In this document: piece after piece, positions 11,333 through 24,000 of the stretch
How the letters are laid out: each line of letters opens with the position of its first letter
Numbering within the stretch: position 1 is the stretch's first letter
Source: Ichthyophthirius multifiliis
Taxonomy: Eukaryota; Ciliophora; Oligohymenophorea; Hymenostomatida
DNA: 64,000 nt
NCBI RefSeq assembly: GCF_000220395.1
Contig: NW_004085910.1
Span: 124,001-188,000 of the forward strand
Direction of reading: 5' to 3'
Position numbers and translations under genes: made by a program
The notes under the pieces: model-generated
Database searches by the model: none
What the model was told of the DNA's origin: nothing
Seen by the model: the letters and a program-made list of their open reading frames with translations, nothing else

Positions 11333-14266
11333 ATGTTACCAAATAAAATTCCCGTTAATATTGAAAAGCTTTTTCCTTCTAGAAATTGCTTAATTTTAGA
11401 AAATAATTAAGTATATTCTGAACTAAAAGAACCAATAAAAAACTTGGACGAAATAATCAATTAATAAATCTAAATATGGATGATTGACATAAATTCTGAT
11501 TTTTAATTTTCTTTACCAACAACTGTTTTTACAGGTAATGAACCGCCTATAGTATATTTTTAATCTTAAGAAGAAAGCATAAATACAAATTTACAACGAC
11601 TTACATAGGAACAATTAAATAGCATAAAGTTAAAAGGTGAGTTTTTAGTGAAAATTAATCCTTCTGATTAACTTGGTACAACATGGAAAATGAGTAAATA
11701 TATAATTAAAGGACAAGAATATATAAAAAAATCTACGGAGCGAGATTTAGGAAAATGCTTTCATTAAATTATACAGATACAATGCAGAATTAGAAATAAA
11801 TTTGCTTGTAATTATTCTTAAAAATTAAGAATTTTAAATCCTAATATTTGTGATGGATTTAAGTTTATATATGGTGTTCTTTGTAGAATTTCGAATTTGT
11901 TATTTGGTAATAAATATATGACTATCGTAACTAAAGGAGAGGTACTCTAATTTCTTTTTTAAAAATAATAAAAAGAATACTTGAAAGAAAATAAAGATAA
12001 AATTGAAAGTGAATTCTTTTAGTATATCGATAAGATTTAAAGTAAAAAAACTTAAAATATACAGCTTTTTAAAAATTTTGTGAAGAATCAAAAAACTATA
12101 TAAATTAAGTTGAAAAAAAATTAATAGAAAAATATCAGATTTTAGGTGAAGAAGAAGAAATTGCTTAATTAAAAATTATTGATGAAAAATAAGAAAAATT
12201 ATTATAGTTTATATAAGAAAAATTATAAAAAATGCCTTAAGAAGCCTAAAAACATTTGATTGATTTACAAAAAAGCCTTCAAATAATAGTTAAGCATAAG
12301 GATACTTATTAAAAATTAGTTTAAAAATAATAAGAAGAATTTAGAAAATAAATTTAATAAAATCATTTTATCAAATCACGAGTTTAAATTTGGCTTTAGT
12401 AGAAAGTATAAGAATAAATAAGTATTTTTAAAGAAAAGCAAAAGAGCTTTTTATATAATTAAATTTTGGATGAATTAAAAGTAAAAAAACTATAATCATA
12501 ATATGATTTGTTTAAGAATTTCGTAGAATTTCAAAAAGAGAAAAAATATTTATTTTTAAAAGAAAAAAAAAATGTAGAATAGAAATTACAAAAGCCTTTA
12601 AGAACTTTTATCACAAGATAATATTAATATAAAGGACATATTGAAGAATATTAATGCTAATATTCTAAAGAAAAATAGTTTAGATATGTTAATTATTTTG
12701 ATATTGAAACTAAAACCAATTTTTTTGGATGGAGAATAGTACTTTAATTTATTCGATACAAGGTTTGGACTATTAACATTTTTATTAATTTTATTAGTTA
12801 TATTTTTGATGGATAATATGGTTTTAAAGCTCTTTTCTATTTAAAAGAATTCGAGTATAATGAATATTTTGATCAAAATACAGTATAAATAAAATATTAT
12901 AAGGCCTAACCTTATGTTTAGAAACTAAAAAATACTTATTTAGATATAATAGAAAGTCGATAAGTATTTGAAAGGAAGCCTGACAGAGGATTTTTTGGCA
13001 AAAACATTTTAAGGACATTTAATTATATAGAATGTTATTTTTACAGAGCTATTTTTTTAGGCATTATAATATAAGGAATAGTATTTCCAATATTTATAAT
13101 TTTAAATATTTTTATTAGTACGCTTTTGGCTTTTACATCTTTTCTTTATGTACCTTTTTTATTACTTTTTAGATCTGTTTGGCATATTGTATTTTGGGAT
13201 TTTGATTCTCCAACAAGATTCTCAAATTACATTTATTCTAATGAATTTAATTATTATATTTCTTATTAGCCTTTTTAGATTGTTGTATTCTGTTTACATT
13301 TTCTAATTGGTGTTTATGAAGTTGTTTGCTCTTGTATTTCTGTTTTAGTAATACATCCTCTGGGAGCTCTTATATATTTAATTTTTGCTTATTTAAGATT
13401 TTTATTTGCAAATGTTTCCGATTTTTTTATCTTCTTTTTCGTAAAAAAGCTAGGGAGATAGCCTGAAATTGATACATTTATTTGTTGGAAATAATAAGGA
13501 AAAGGTGTAACTAGATAATATACTTTTTCTATAGATATTTAAGATGTTTTGATTTTACTTCGAGGACTTTTGGAAAAAAAAGAACTCGATTATTTCTAAA
13601 AAAAAATAACTGATACTGTTAATGAACCTATTATAAAATATAGATAATTAATGAATACATTTATGCAATTTTATTCTTTTTGTGATTAGAGATTTTAAAA
13701 TAATGTATATATTTCCGAAAAATGTGAAATACTTATTAAAATTCTAAATAAATAAATTGAATAAAGAATGAAAATATTGCCTTAAAGGCCAATTAATAAT
13801 GTAAAATTTACATAAAAAGAATTAAATTTGATTATTTAAAAAGCTTATTAATTATTAAGAAGCTTTCTTGAAGAAAAAAAATTGATAAAAAATGGGCTTT
13901 CTAGGCTTTTGGAGAAGAAGAAGAAAGTACAAACTTATTTAGTGTATGTGAAAAAATGCTTATTTAAGCTTTTTAAGATGAACTTGTAGTTTATCCTATA
14001 GAAGATCTTGATAAAAGAATTGAAATCAAAAGAAAAAAAATAATACTTACTCATCTATTTATAAAGCTATTGAAGGATAATTTAATTTAATAGAACTTTA
14101 AAGTTAGTTTAAATTTTAAAAATTCAAATAAATTAATATTTTACCTTTTGTTAATGTTTAGGATGTTTTTGATTACCATAATAATTTTAAGAAGAAAAAT
14201 CAAATTTTTACTTGCTTATATTTCAATTTAAAAGAATTTTAAGATATTAAAAAAAAAGTTGATTGA
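11333..14266 (+). CDS. Unknown large coiled-coil, multi-pass membrane protein (three apparent frameshifts)
   Basis: I do not recognise a family. The ATG at 11333 opens an N-terminal region of about 230 residues with mixed composition (for example TVFTGNEPPIVYF). A Lys/Glu/Gln-rich predicted coiled coil follows, to about residue 420. Hydrophobic segments then come near residues 467-492, 575-620 and 650-703, followed by a cytosol-like tail ending at TGA 14264-14266. The protein is about 978 residues if three one-base gaps are bridged. The frame moves back by one base between 12044 and 12120 (best placed at the eight-A run 12113-12120), at the eight-A run 13874-13881, and at the eight-A run 14033-14040. 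Flanking sequence in each new frame looks equally protein-like, so I treat this as one gene rather than a pseudogene. No introns are needed. Confidence 0.65.
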
Positions 14267-14655
14267 ATTTTGTAAAAAAAAAAATATGATTTGAGGAGAT
14301 TTATAAGTTATTTATATTTTTTCTTCTATATTTAATAGCGTTTTTATTTTTAAAAACATTATTTTTATTTAATTTCTTTGAATTATAAAAAAAAAATATG
14401 TTTGTATTTTTTTAATGTATAAAATTATAATAATCATTTAAAAAATACTAAATAAAATAATTACTTACTTAAACAATATTTCAATATAAATAAATTTATG
14501 AAAAATCATAATAAATAATATTTTTATTTTATTTTTATTTATTTTTTAAAAAAAGACTAAATATCTTAAAATAAAAGAACTAAAATTAAATTATATAAAT
14601 AATCATAATTTTTATAAAGTCGAAAAAAAAATTAAACAGAAAAAGTAAAAAATAA
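14267..14655. other. AT-rich intergenic gap
   Basis: Nothing beyond A/T tracts. It should contain the promoter of the ribosomal protein gene that starts at 14656. Confidence 0.6.
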
Positions 14656-15042
14656 ATGGTATTTAAATTATAAAACGAATCAAATTTAATATATAAATTT
14701 AAAAAATAAGACTAGAGGAACTCCTTCATTTGGTAAAAGACATTAAAAAACCCACACCTTATGCAGAAGATGTGGAAGAGCAACATATCATAAATAAAAA
14801 TTAAGATGTGCTTAATGCGGTTTTCCTGATGCAAAAACACGCAGATGTATATTTTATTTTTATTTATATTAATTAATATTTATTAAATAAACAAAGATGA
14901 TGGATGGGCCTAAAAGGCTAAAGATAGAGTTGGATAAGGTACTGGTAGAATGAAATATATGAAAACTATCGCTAGAAGAGCTAAAAACGGTTTCAGATCT
15001 GGAACTACTGCTTAACCTAAAGCTAAAACTGTATCTAAATGA
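14656..15042 (+). CDS. RPL37: 60S ribosomal protein eL37
   Basis: Three exons: 14656-14658 (the ATG alone), 14711-14846 and 14897-15042, giving 94 residues with TGA 15040-15042. Human eL37 is 97 residues. The start MTRGTPSFGKRHQKTHT and the C4 zinc ribbon CRRC...CAQC (two Cys-x2-Cys pairs with 11 residues between) are typical. Further matches are GTGRMKYMKTIARR and NGFRSGTT near the C-terminus. Introns at 14659-14710 (52 bp) and 14847-14896 (50 bp) restore the frame exactly. The intron directly after the start codon hides the first exon from simple ORF finding. Structural protein of the large ribosomal subunit, bound to rRNA through its zinc ribbon. Confidence 0.97.
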
Positions 15043-16188
15043 AAAACTAAAGTATTTTTGTTTATCATTCTTACTTTATTTGGATTATTAACTTTAAAAT
15101 GTTATAATTATTAGTAAGTATTATTTTTATTATAAAAGAAATTAATATTTTCATTTTGTTTATTAATTAGAGTAATCATATTTAAATAGTTTTTTTAAAA
15201 AAATAAAATTAATTATTTATATTTAATTATTTTTATTAAAGAACTTGTAGAAATAAATATATTATTTGTAATATAATCTTATTTTTATTTTATTTAAAAA
15301 AATTAAAAATGTTTGAATTATTACTTTAAACAAATAAAAAATATAAGATATAATCTTAATGAATAATAATATATAAATAAAGTTATTATAATGTTAATGA
15401 ATATTATATTTTTTTTAATAACATCATTTATTTTTTTCACAAATAATATATTTTTTTTATATTCAAAAATAACAAAATGTTTAATATAAAATATTATTTT
15501 TAATAATTTTTATTATTCACTTTATTAATATTATATTACAATTTTTTTTTATTATTTTGGTATAAATTAATAAATTATAAATGCAATGTTAATATAAGAA
15601 TAATTTTTCAATTTAAAGGAAATATATCTTTTACAAAATCGCAATTTAAAATAATAAAATTTATAAAAATATTTATTAATTTCATTTGGTTTGTTTTTAT
15701 TTTTTTTGTAATTTTTTTAAAAAACTAAATCTAAAAAAAGTAAAAAACGTGACAAAAATAGATTGTCAAATAATTATTTTCAAATATTAAAAATTAAAAC
15801 CAAAAAAATATCTATTTAAGAAAAAAAAATTAATTATTTATACAACTTAAACTCATTGTAAATCAATTTTTTTAAAAAATTCTCAAAATTAATTTTTTAA
15901 ATATAAAAGTTTTATATATTATTTTATTTCTTAAAAATAATAATAAATATAATAAAAAAATTCAATAATGAAAATTAAATGTTAAAAAAATTCTAATTAT
16001 GATTATATGATTTTTTTTTTTATATAGATAAACTTAAACATTTTTTTAATTTTTTTCTATTATGATTATTAATATTCATATTATTTTATTGAAGCCAATA
16101 AACAATTTTTTATTATTCTTTTTCTTTTATATCAAAAATTTAAATTCAATTTTATGTTAACATAATAAAGAAAAAATTTTTAATATAA
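15043..16188. other. AT-rich intergenic region
   Basis: No coding frame with protein-like composition on either strand and no RNA gene visible. Contains the 3' end of eL37 and the upstream region of the phosphatase gene. Confidence 0.6.
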
Positions 16189-17455
16189 ATGCACAAAAAA
16201 AAAATTGTTATATTTTTAATATCTTTATTTTAATAAATAGAATCTAAATTAATATAGTAATAATAAGACCCAAATCTAATAAAACTAATAGAAATATGTC
16301 GCCATGGTGCTCGATCTCCATTTTATGATTTATTTGATTATAAATATAATTGGAATATGCCTTTACAAGCATTAACTAATGTAGGAATGAGACAACATTT
16401 TTTATTAGGATAGGAAATTTTTAGAAGATACAAACAAACAATATTTAATAATGGAAAGTAATAAAGAAAATCAAATAATTATATAAATAATAAAAAGTTT
16501 TAATTCTTCATAAATAAATATTATGACAACTTCAGCAGAAAGAACATAATAAAGTGCATTAAGTCAATTATATGGAATTTTTTTCGAAAAAGGAAATAAA
16601 ATGTAAGATGATTGGAAGTTTAATGCTAATACTGACTTACCTCCATTTAATGTTGTAAATGGATAAAATATCCTTGAATAGTTAAAATTGAATAATCTTC
16701 CTCATAGTTATATTCCTATACCTGTAAATATAGCCTAAAATTCTCAAATTTTGGAGGCTGGGGATGTTTGCCCAGGCTAAAGTATTTTTAAATAAAGGAA
16801 CTTCCTTACAGAAGTTTATAAATAATTTGATGAGTCTTTAGCTTAATATAAAATTGATTTTGCAAAAGCATTTAATATTACAGGATAAAATATAACAATA
16901 TAACTAATAAGTAATTATTATGACAGTGTAGTATGCGATATTTATTAGTAAATTAAGCTTCCTAAATTTATAAATGCATAATTTTATTAAATGATGTAGT
17001 TTGTATATGACTTTTAATAATTATATTTAGATTTTAATGGAGATGAACTTTTTAAAATATAATCTACTTAATTTTTTAGGGATTTAATAGATAAAATAAG
17101 AAGTAAAAATGATATGAAATTTTAATTATATTCTGCATCTGATAATAATTTAAATTTAATTTTATTAGCTTTTGGATACTCTTCATATACTAGCAATTTT
17201 TTGGAATGGAAATATCCTAAATTAAGTAAAAGTCATTATAATGCACCTTTCGCTTCTACTATTTTATTGGAAGTCTATGAAATTTAATAAAAGAAATTTG
17301 TCAAAATGATCTTCAATGATTAAGATATTATCATAAAAGGCTGTAAGAATGTATTGTGTGATTTCGAAAGTGAATTTGTTAAATTTGTTTAAGACAATAT
17401 TATTTTCTAAAGTTAGAAATAATTTGATTATTTTTGCAATTTAAATAATTTATGA
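16189..17455 (+). CDS. Secreted histidine acid phosphatase, active-site His-Asp changed to Ser-Asp
   Basis: Two exons (16189-16457 and 16498-17455; 40-bp intron) encode 408 residues, a usual length for the branch-2 histidine phosphatase superfamily. Residues 2-20 form a basic-hydrophobic signal peptide (HKKKIVIFLISLF), so the protein is secretory or lysosomal. The catalytic RHGARSP motif, whose His is phosphorylated, begins at residue 38. The second conserved block is MTTSAERTQQSA, just after the intron. The C-terminal catalytic dipeptide, normally His-Asp in an AHD(T/N) context, reads SASDNN at 17132-17149. The Asp proton donor is kept, but the preceding His (residue 304) is Ser. Activity may be altered or the paralogue specialised. 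Stop TGA at 17453-17455. Confidence 0.93.
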
Positions 17456-19615
17456 TTTTGGAATATATTTTATATTAGTTAAGAGTTTTAGTCTATTATA
17501 AATATTTAATATAAAAAATAAATAATTAATAAAAAATTCTTAATTTAATTTTATAAATAAAAATTAAAAATAAAAAATAAATAAAAAAATAGAAAATAAT
17601 TAATGTTTTAACTTTTTAAATATTAATAATGATATAAAAATATAATTTTTAATTAATTTTATATTTATTTTATATTTTATAATATTAAAAAAAAATTATA
17701 AAAATATAAATAATTAGATAATTAAAAAATTAAATTATATATAATAGTATAAATCTATATAAATTATTAAAATTTTTATTTTTAAATTAAATATTTTGTA
17801 AAATTATATAAAAAAGAAATGAAAAATAAAATAAAAAAATAAATAAATAAAAAATAAAAAATAAATTAAAAGATGATAAAAAAAAATTTATATTATAAAT
17901 AAAAATAATAAAAAAATAAAATAAAGATATATATAAAGTGAAAATTAAAAAAAACATTATAATATAATTTTATAATAAAAATAAAATTTATATTTATATT
18001 TATATTTATATTTATATTTATATATAAATAAATAAATAAATAAATTAATAAAAAAAACAATTATATTATAATTTTTTTTTTTTTTATAAACACTGATTAT
18101 TTTTTTTTTTTTATATATGTTAAAAATATTCTAACATTTAATTTAAAATAAAATATTTAAAATTTATAATTTTTTTTTTTTTAATAATTTTTATTTAGCA
18201 ATTAATTTAATATATTTAATTTTATAATTATAAAAAATTAAATATTTTTAAAAATCATTTTTATAATTATATTATATTTTTTTTTTTTCATTATCATACG
18301 TATTTAATAATATTTTTACTATATATATTTCATTTAAATTAATTATATTAAAAATTAATAATTTTTTTTTTTTTAATAATTAAAATTTATACTTCTTTTA
18401 ATTTTAATAATGTAAATATATATTTAGAAATATTATTTACACTAATAAATATATTTTAATGTGGCAATTGATTTATTTTTATTATTATTATCATAATTTC
18501 ATTTTTATAAACATTTTTTTTTTATCCTTTAAAAAATTATGTTTTTTTTTAAAAAAGAAATATTAAATTTTATTTTTTAAGATAACTATTAAGATGTTTC
18601 TAATATTATTTTAATTTTAAATCCTTTTATTTTTAAAATAAATAATAATTTTTAAAATTTTTAGACATATAAATTTAAATTATATTAAAAATTATGAATA
18701 TATACTAAATAAATTCAATAATTTTAAAATAAAATAGATGATATACCACTATAATTTTTATATCAATTTTAGATAGATGTTTTAATAAGTTATAAAAAAT
18801 ACCATTCATGTTTTATATATATTTTTTTAATTCTAAACAAAATTTATTTTATATTTATATTTTACTGTCTTATAATAATCAGTTTTATTTTCATAATACA
18901 ATATTTATTTATTTAAAAATATATATTTTTTCTCCCGTTTTATTTTATCTTCAAATTCGGATGTTTTTATATATTATTTTTTTCTTTTTTTTTAATAATT
19001 ATAATATTATTTTTTTAAATATTTTATTAAAATAGGTTTTTAATTAATTTTTTTATAATATTTTATTTATAATATATCCTAATTTTTTTTAAATTTTTTC
19101 TTTAATTTTTTTTAAATACTGAATTAAATAAAATAATCTTTTTTTTATTTTTTTAATTATATTTTATAAAAATACTGTAGAAATATAAGTTAAATATTAT
19201 GAATATTTAGTTTATATGTTAAAAAAACATATCTCTCAATTTTTTAAAATAAAAAAAATATTTATATTATATATTTTTTTTGAATTTTCAATAAAAAAAA
19301 TTTTTTAGTATTTTTTAATTTTTTTTAATTTTATATTATTCTTTCATTTTACTCAATATTTTTATGATATATCGCTATATATTTACATTCTTTATAAAAA
19401 AATTATTTTTAAAATCAAAACGAATTCTATAAATATAATATGAAAAATAGTGATATTTCGATTTTCGATATTGGTATCTGCATAAATTCACAGTTAAAAT
19501 TAAATAATTTAATATATTAAAAGCTTACATTTTGAAGATATTTTGTTCGTTAAGATAGATAAAAAAACTGAAAATTTAATATAAATTTTAAAAATTAAGG
19601 CATTTTTTTTAGATA
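17456..19615. other. Very AT-rich intergenic region with simple repeats
   Basis: Near-pure A/T with a (TTTATA)n tract at about 17987-18025 that runs into (AAAT)n. A frame at 18808-19035 codes for Phe/Tyr/Ile only and looks like A/T noise. A short frame starting at an ATG at 19441 (reading MKNSDISIFDIGIC) could be a first exon of the gene downstream, but I could not join it. Confidence 0.5.
17987..18045. repeat. (TTTATA)n followed by (AAAT)n microsatellite
   Basis: About six tandem copies of a six-base unit, followed directly by about five AAAT/TAAA copies. Confidence 0.85.
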
Positions 19616-19725
19616 TAAAAAGACGGTAGTTGAAGAATCAGAATTAAATAATCTTCCGTTATGCATGCAATAATTAAATTATAAATTTACATAATTAATT
19701 TATAAATACAATTTGTATTTATACT
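19616..19725 (+). CDS. Candidate upstream exon of the small gene at 19910
   Basis: After an AG at the end of a T-rich tract (about 19610-19615) there is a short frame with clearly protein-like sequence, including VVEESELNNLPLCMQQLNY. It fades into A/T-rich codons after about 35 residues, where a GT donor could follow. It may belong to the same gene as the exons at 19910-20481; the joins are not resolved. Function unknown. Confidence 0.35.
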
Positions 19726-19909
19726 ATTAAAAATATTTATAATTATATATTATTTAATCATTTTCACTTTTTCGATTTTTTTTTTAAAAAAACTTAATAA
19801 AAATAAAATAAATTGGTTTTTTTCTTGTTCATTATGTTTTCATTTATATTTATTTATTATAAAACACATCATTTTTTATTTAGAATTTTAATTATAATTA
19901 AAATACAAA

Positions 19910-20481
19910 ATGACGAAATATTAATTTACATTTCAGTATAAATAATCCTTGAATAATTACACTTACTTAAGTTTTAAAAATTTTATAGAATTTTTACAAG
20001 ATTTGATTTAGATTCTTTTGAAAAAAGTTATATAGAAAAATATAGAGATTTATTAATAACTTACAGCATTTTGATGAAAACCTTTTATGCAATAAATTAT
20101 TCTAAAAATATATTTAAATTTTCTTTTTTCCCTCCCCCTTCTTTAAAATGTTATCTTATCCTTAAAGAAGTTGATTTGCCTTAGTAGTTTAACTCTTTTA
20201 TACAGGAAAAAATAAACTAAAAATTTAATTTAATCTTGACAAATTTTAATAAAAATTATATATTAGAAATAAAAGGATTTGAATTCGTAAATTTTTAGAG
20301 GTTATAGTTTAAAAATGAATTCTATAAATACATGTGAAAGTATATAAAAAAATTATACGGAAATTTTATAAGATGTAGAATATTTTCTTTATTTATTCAA
20401 AATTAAAATAATTAAGTACTTAACAATTAAATAAAAGTATTGGCCAAAATTTAAAAATATAAATATATAAATCTTACTTGA
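19910..20481 (+). CDS. Small protein of unknown function, three exons
   Basis: Exons 19910-19935, 19989-20333 and 20373-20481 (introns of 53 and 39 bp, both GT...AG) sum to 480 nt, exactly 160 codons, ending at TGA 20479-20481. The protein (159 residues) begins MTKYQFTFQIFTRFDLDSF and contains SFFPPPSLKCYLILKEVDLP. It is mostly soluble with no membrane segment. If the second intron is not used, translation ends at TGA 20335-20337 after 124 residues. I do not recognise the family. Real exons may also lie upstream (19616 onward), in which case this ATG is internal. Confidence 0.55.
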
Positions 20482-21067
20482 ATAAATAAAGCTTTATATT
20501 TTAAAATTAATATAATAAGATTATTGAAATATTTGATATTTATTACTTTTATTGTATAAATTAGAATCTATTTATTTAATTTCTTATTCGTATGATGAAG
20601 TAAAGAATTCTCAAAGTTGTGACTTTTAATTATGCAGGTAATAAACTTTATATAATAATAATAATTAAGATTTAATATTATGTTAATTATCTAATTAAGA
20701 AAAAACTTCAGGCAATTAAACATTTTACAAATTTAATTTATACCATTATAATTTTTAAACATATTATATCTTCATCATTACATGTTTTATTGCTTATTTT
20801 AAACACATTAAGTGTCATATATAATATTTAGGAAAATACTTATATTGTGATATAATCTCTGAAATATTTTAAATTGTTTAGAAACATATATATATTATTT
20901 TAGTGATAATTCAAACTGTAAAATATTTTATAAATTTTTGTTCTTCTTCTATTTTAAATTAAATAGTTTTTAATTTAAAAATTTAAAAATAGCAATAATA
21001 AAATATTTTTTAAATAAAATATTATTTTTTCAAAATCTATAAAAATATATATAAATTATAAATAGAA
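20482..21067. other. AT-rich intergenic gap
   Basis: No convincing coding frame. Upstream region of the large cysteine-rich gene. Confidence 0.5.
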
Positions 21068-24000
21068 ATGTTTGTGAAAATCAAAAACTATAAATTTTAA
21101 ATAAATAGCTTTTATTTACCTTTTATTACAATAGCAATATTTATTTTAAACCCAATTTAAACTTAATGTCCTCCAGGTTAAATTTAAAATTTACAGATAG
21201 GGAATTGTATAGACGTAGTATGTAAAGAAAGGGAGTTTTTCGACGCTTCAGCAAATTAGTGCTCTAAATGCGATTCTAAATGTTCAAAATGTGAAATATT
21301 TTCAGACTTTTGTCAAGAATGTGCTAAAGGTTATTATTTATAAGATAACAAATGCATTACAATTTGTGATATATAGAATCGCTTTATAAAATGTAATTAA
21401 GATTACACAAATTGTAAGTGCTTGCAGTGTGATAAAGCATGTAATAGATGTTTTGGTGAATAGAACAATCAATGCTTAACATGTTCAATTGGATATTATT
21501 ATAATAGAATAACTAGAACTTGCAGTAAAGAATGTAATTTAGGATTTTCATTAATAAATGGACAATGTAATCCTTGTAAAAATAATTGCCTGACATGCTC
21601 TTTACAAAATGGAGATGAGAGTTGTATTTCTTGTAAAAAAAACACATTTTTAAACTCTGATAATCAAAGCTGTGAAATCGAATGTCCTGTTGGATTTTTT
21701 AAGTAAGTATCTATCTGTACTTAATGTTCTTTGGGGTGTTCTTTGTGTTATAAATTAAGTACAGGGGAACTCAAATGTGCTTAATGTATGGAAAACACAA
21801 GCTACTATTTGCATGTAGAAAACTAAGTTTGCCAATCCAGATAATGTCCTTCTGGATTTGCACTGTCTATTATAAAAAATAGAGGAAAATGTATACCTTG
21901 TCATCCTTTGTGTAAAGAATGTTCAGCTAATAATAATGGAATTACAGGAAAAGGAGATTGTACACAATGTCAAAAAGGATATTTTTTAATTAATGGAATT
22001 GGGCCTAGCGAATGTGGAAATTCTTGTCCAGATGGAAGTTATAGAGAAAATTAAGATTGTTTATCTTGTAATTTGGCAGTGTGTAGATAGTGTTTTGGAA
22101 ATGCAAATAATTAATGCATTTTGTGCAATACTTAAAGCTATTTTTAATATATGAATACCTGTTAAATTGTATGTCCAAGATTAACTTATTCTAATCCTGA
22201 AAGTAAATATATGTATATTAGATATTTTTTTTAATATAAATTTTAAAATATTATATATGTAAGCTAAGCAATGTGAATATTGTCCTGAAGAATGTAATAA
22301 ATGTGCTTTTGATTAAAGTTAAAGTAATCTAGTTTAATGCACTTCTTGTATTCCAGGAAGATACTTGTTTAATAAATAATGCGTTCCTAGGTGTCCATCA
22401 GAATATTATGCAGATGACGACTAAGGAACTTGTGAAAAATGTATATTTCCTTGTAAAGAATGTCTTAATTAAAATGAATGCTTGAATTGCTAATAAGGAT
22501 ATATTTTCTAGAAAATAATATAATATTAAGGACAATTAAGTGTTCAATAAAGATGTGTAGTTAATTGTAATGATGGATTTTATAGAGAAAGCGATAATAC
22601 TTGTTAGTTATGCGATTAAGATTGTTCTACATGTAGTGGAGGACATAGAAAAGGTATTTTTTTGTTTTTTAAATAATTTTATTAATAATAATGAAGATTG
22701 CATATTATGTGCAAAATTTAATGATTTTAATATGCTTTTTAAAAAAGACAATTTATGTGAATAATTTTGTTAAATAGGTTGTTTTTTTAAAAAAAATTAT
22801 ATCAAATGTAAAAAAATAAAGGTGATTACCCAAATAGACTAAATCAATAATGTTAAAGATGTGCATCTGAATGTACTGAATGTTTCGAAGGTACAAACAA
22901 AGAATGCTATAAATGTTAAAAGTAATATTTTCTAGAGTACTTTTCGTCTGAATGTAAAACCTACTGTTCTACTGAAGGATCGTATACAGATTTATAAACT
23001 TAAAAATGCTAATTATGCAAAAATGGTTGTAAGGCTTGCCTTTCAGAATCATTTAATTCTTGTCAATCATGTCTATAAGGCTTTTATTTACTTGAATAAT
23101 ATTAAATATGCGTTTCATGTCCTTAATAATGTGAAGAATGTAAAGATAAAAGTACATGTATTTCATGTAAAAAAGGTTATTTCTTATATGGAACTTCATG
23201 TGCAATATCATGTCCCACAATAGGTTTTTATACAGATTTTGCCTAAAATAAATGTCTAAAATGCCATTATTCGTGTTTGGAATGTTTCGGTTTTTCCGAA
23301 AAAGAATGCATATCCTGTACTGAAGGACTTTATTTAGATATAAAGGAATATAAGTGTTTAAAATGCAATTCAGCATGTTCAGAATGTTTTGGCTCTTCCG
23401 AATCCGAATGTTCTGAATGTGAAAAGAACTATTATATGGACAAAAATGGTAAATGTATATCATAATGTTAAAATGACTAGGGAATATTTCCTTTTAACGG
23501 AGAATGCATAACATGTTTTGCTTATTGCGAAAACTGTTCAGGATAAACATATGACTCATGCATTTCTTGCAAAGAAAACTATATACTTTTATTAGATAAG
23601 TGCTTATTGGCATAAGACGATGATTAATTTTGTGATGAAGGATTTTATTTTCATAAAACATTAAAAAAATGTTAAATTTGTCACAAAAATTGTTCCCTAT
23701 GTTTTGGAGAATCAAAAAACGAATGTCTAAAGTGTAATTCTTCATATTTTTTTCATCCTAAAATTTTCTCTTGTTAAGAAAAATGCTAAGAAGGCTATTT
23801 TGAGCTACCCTATGATCCAAATCAAACTAATTCAAGTAGAATGTGCTAGATTTGTACAATTAGTTGTCTTTCTGGATGTGTTTCAGGCTTATTTTTTTAT
23901 TAGGGATTGTGTTTAGAAGGTGGATGTCCTTTTGGGACTATAAGAGAAAATGATTAGTCTTTTATTTGCTAAAATGATCCTCTACCTTAAATAAAATTCG

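Noticed and set aside
11333-14266. Euplotes-type +1 frameshifting at AAA-TAA
   Set aside because: TAA is a sense codon here, and the frame steps are -1 (one base missing), the opposite direction.
18808-19035. Plus-strand 75-codon frame
   Set aside because: Encodes almost only Phe, Tyr, Ile, Leu and Asn, as expected from A/T-only DNA; no start context or homology.
23053-23463. Minus-strand 136-codon frame opposite the cysteine-rich gene
   Set aside because: Antisense shadow of the Cys-x2-Cys repeats; the plus-strand frame has clear domain structure.
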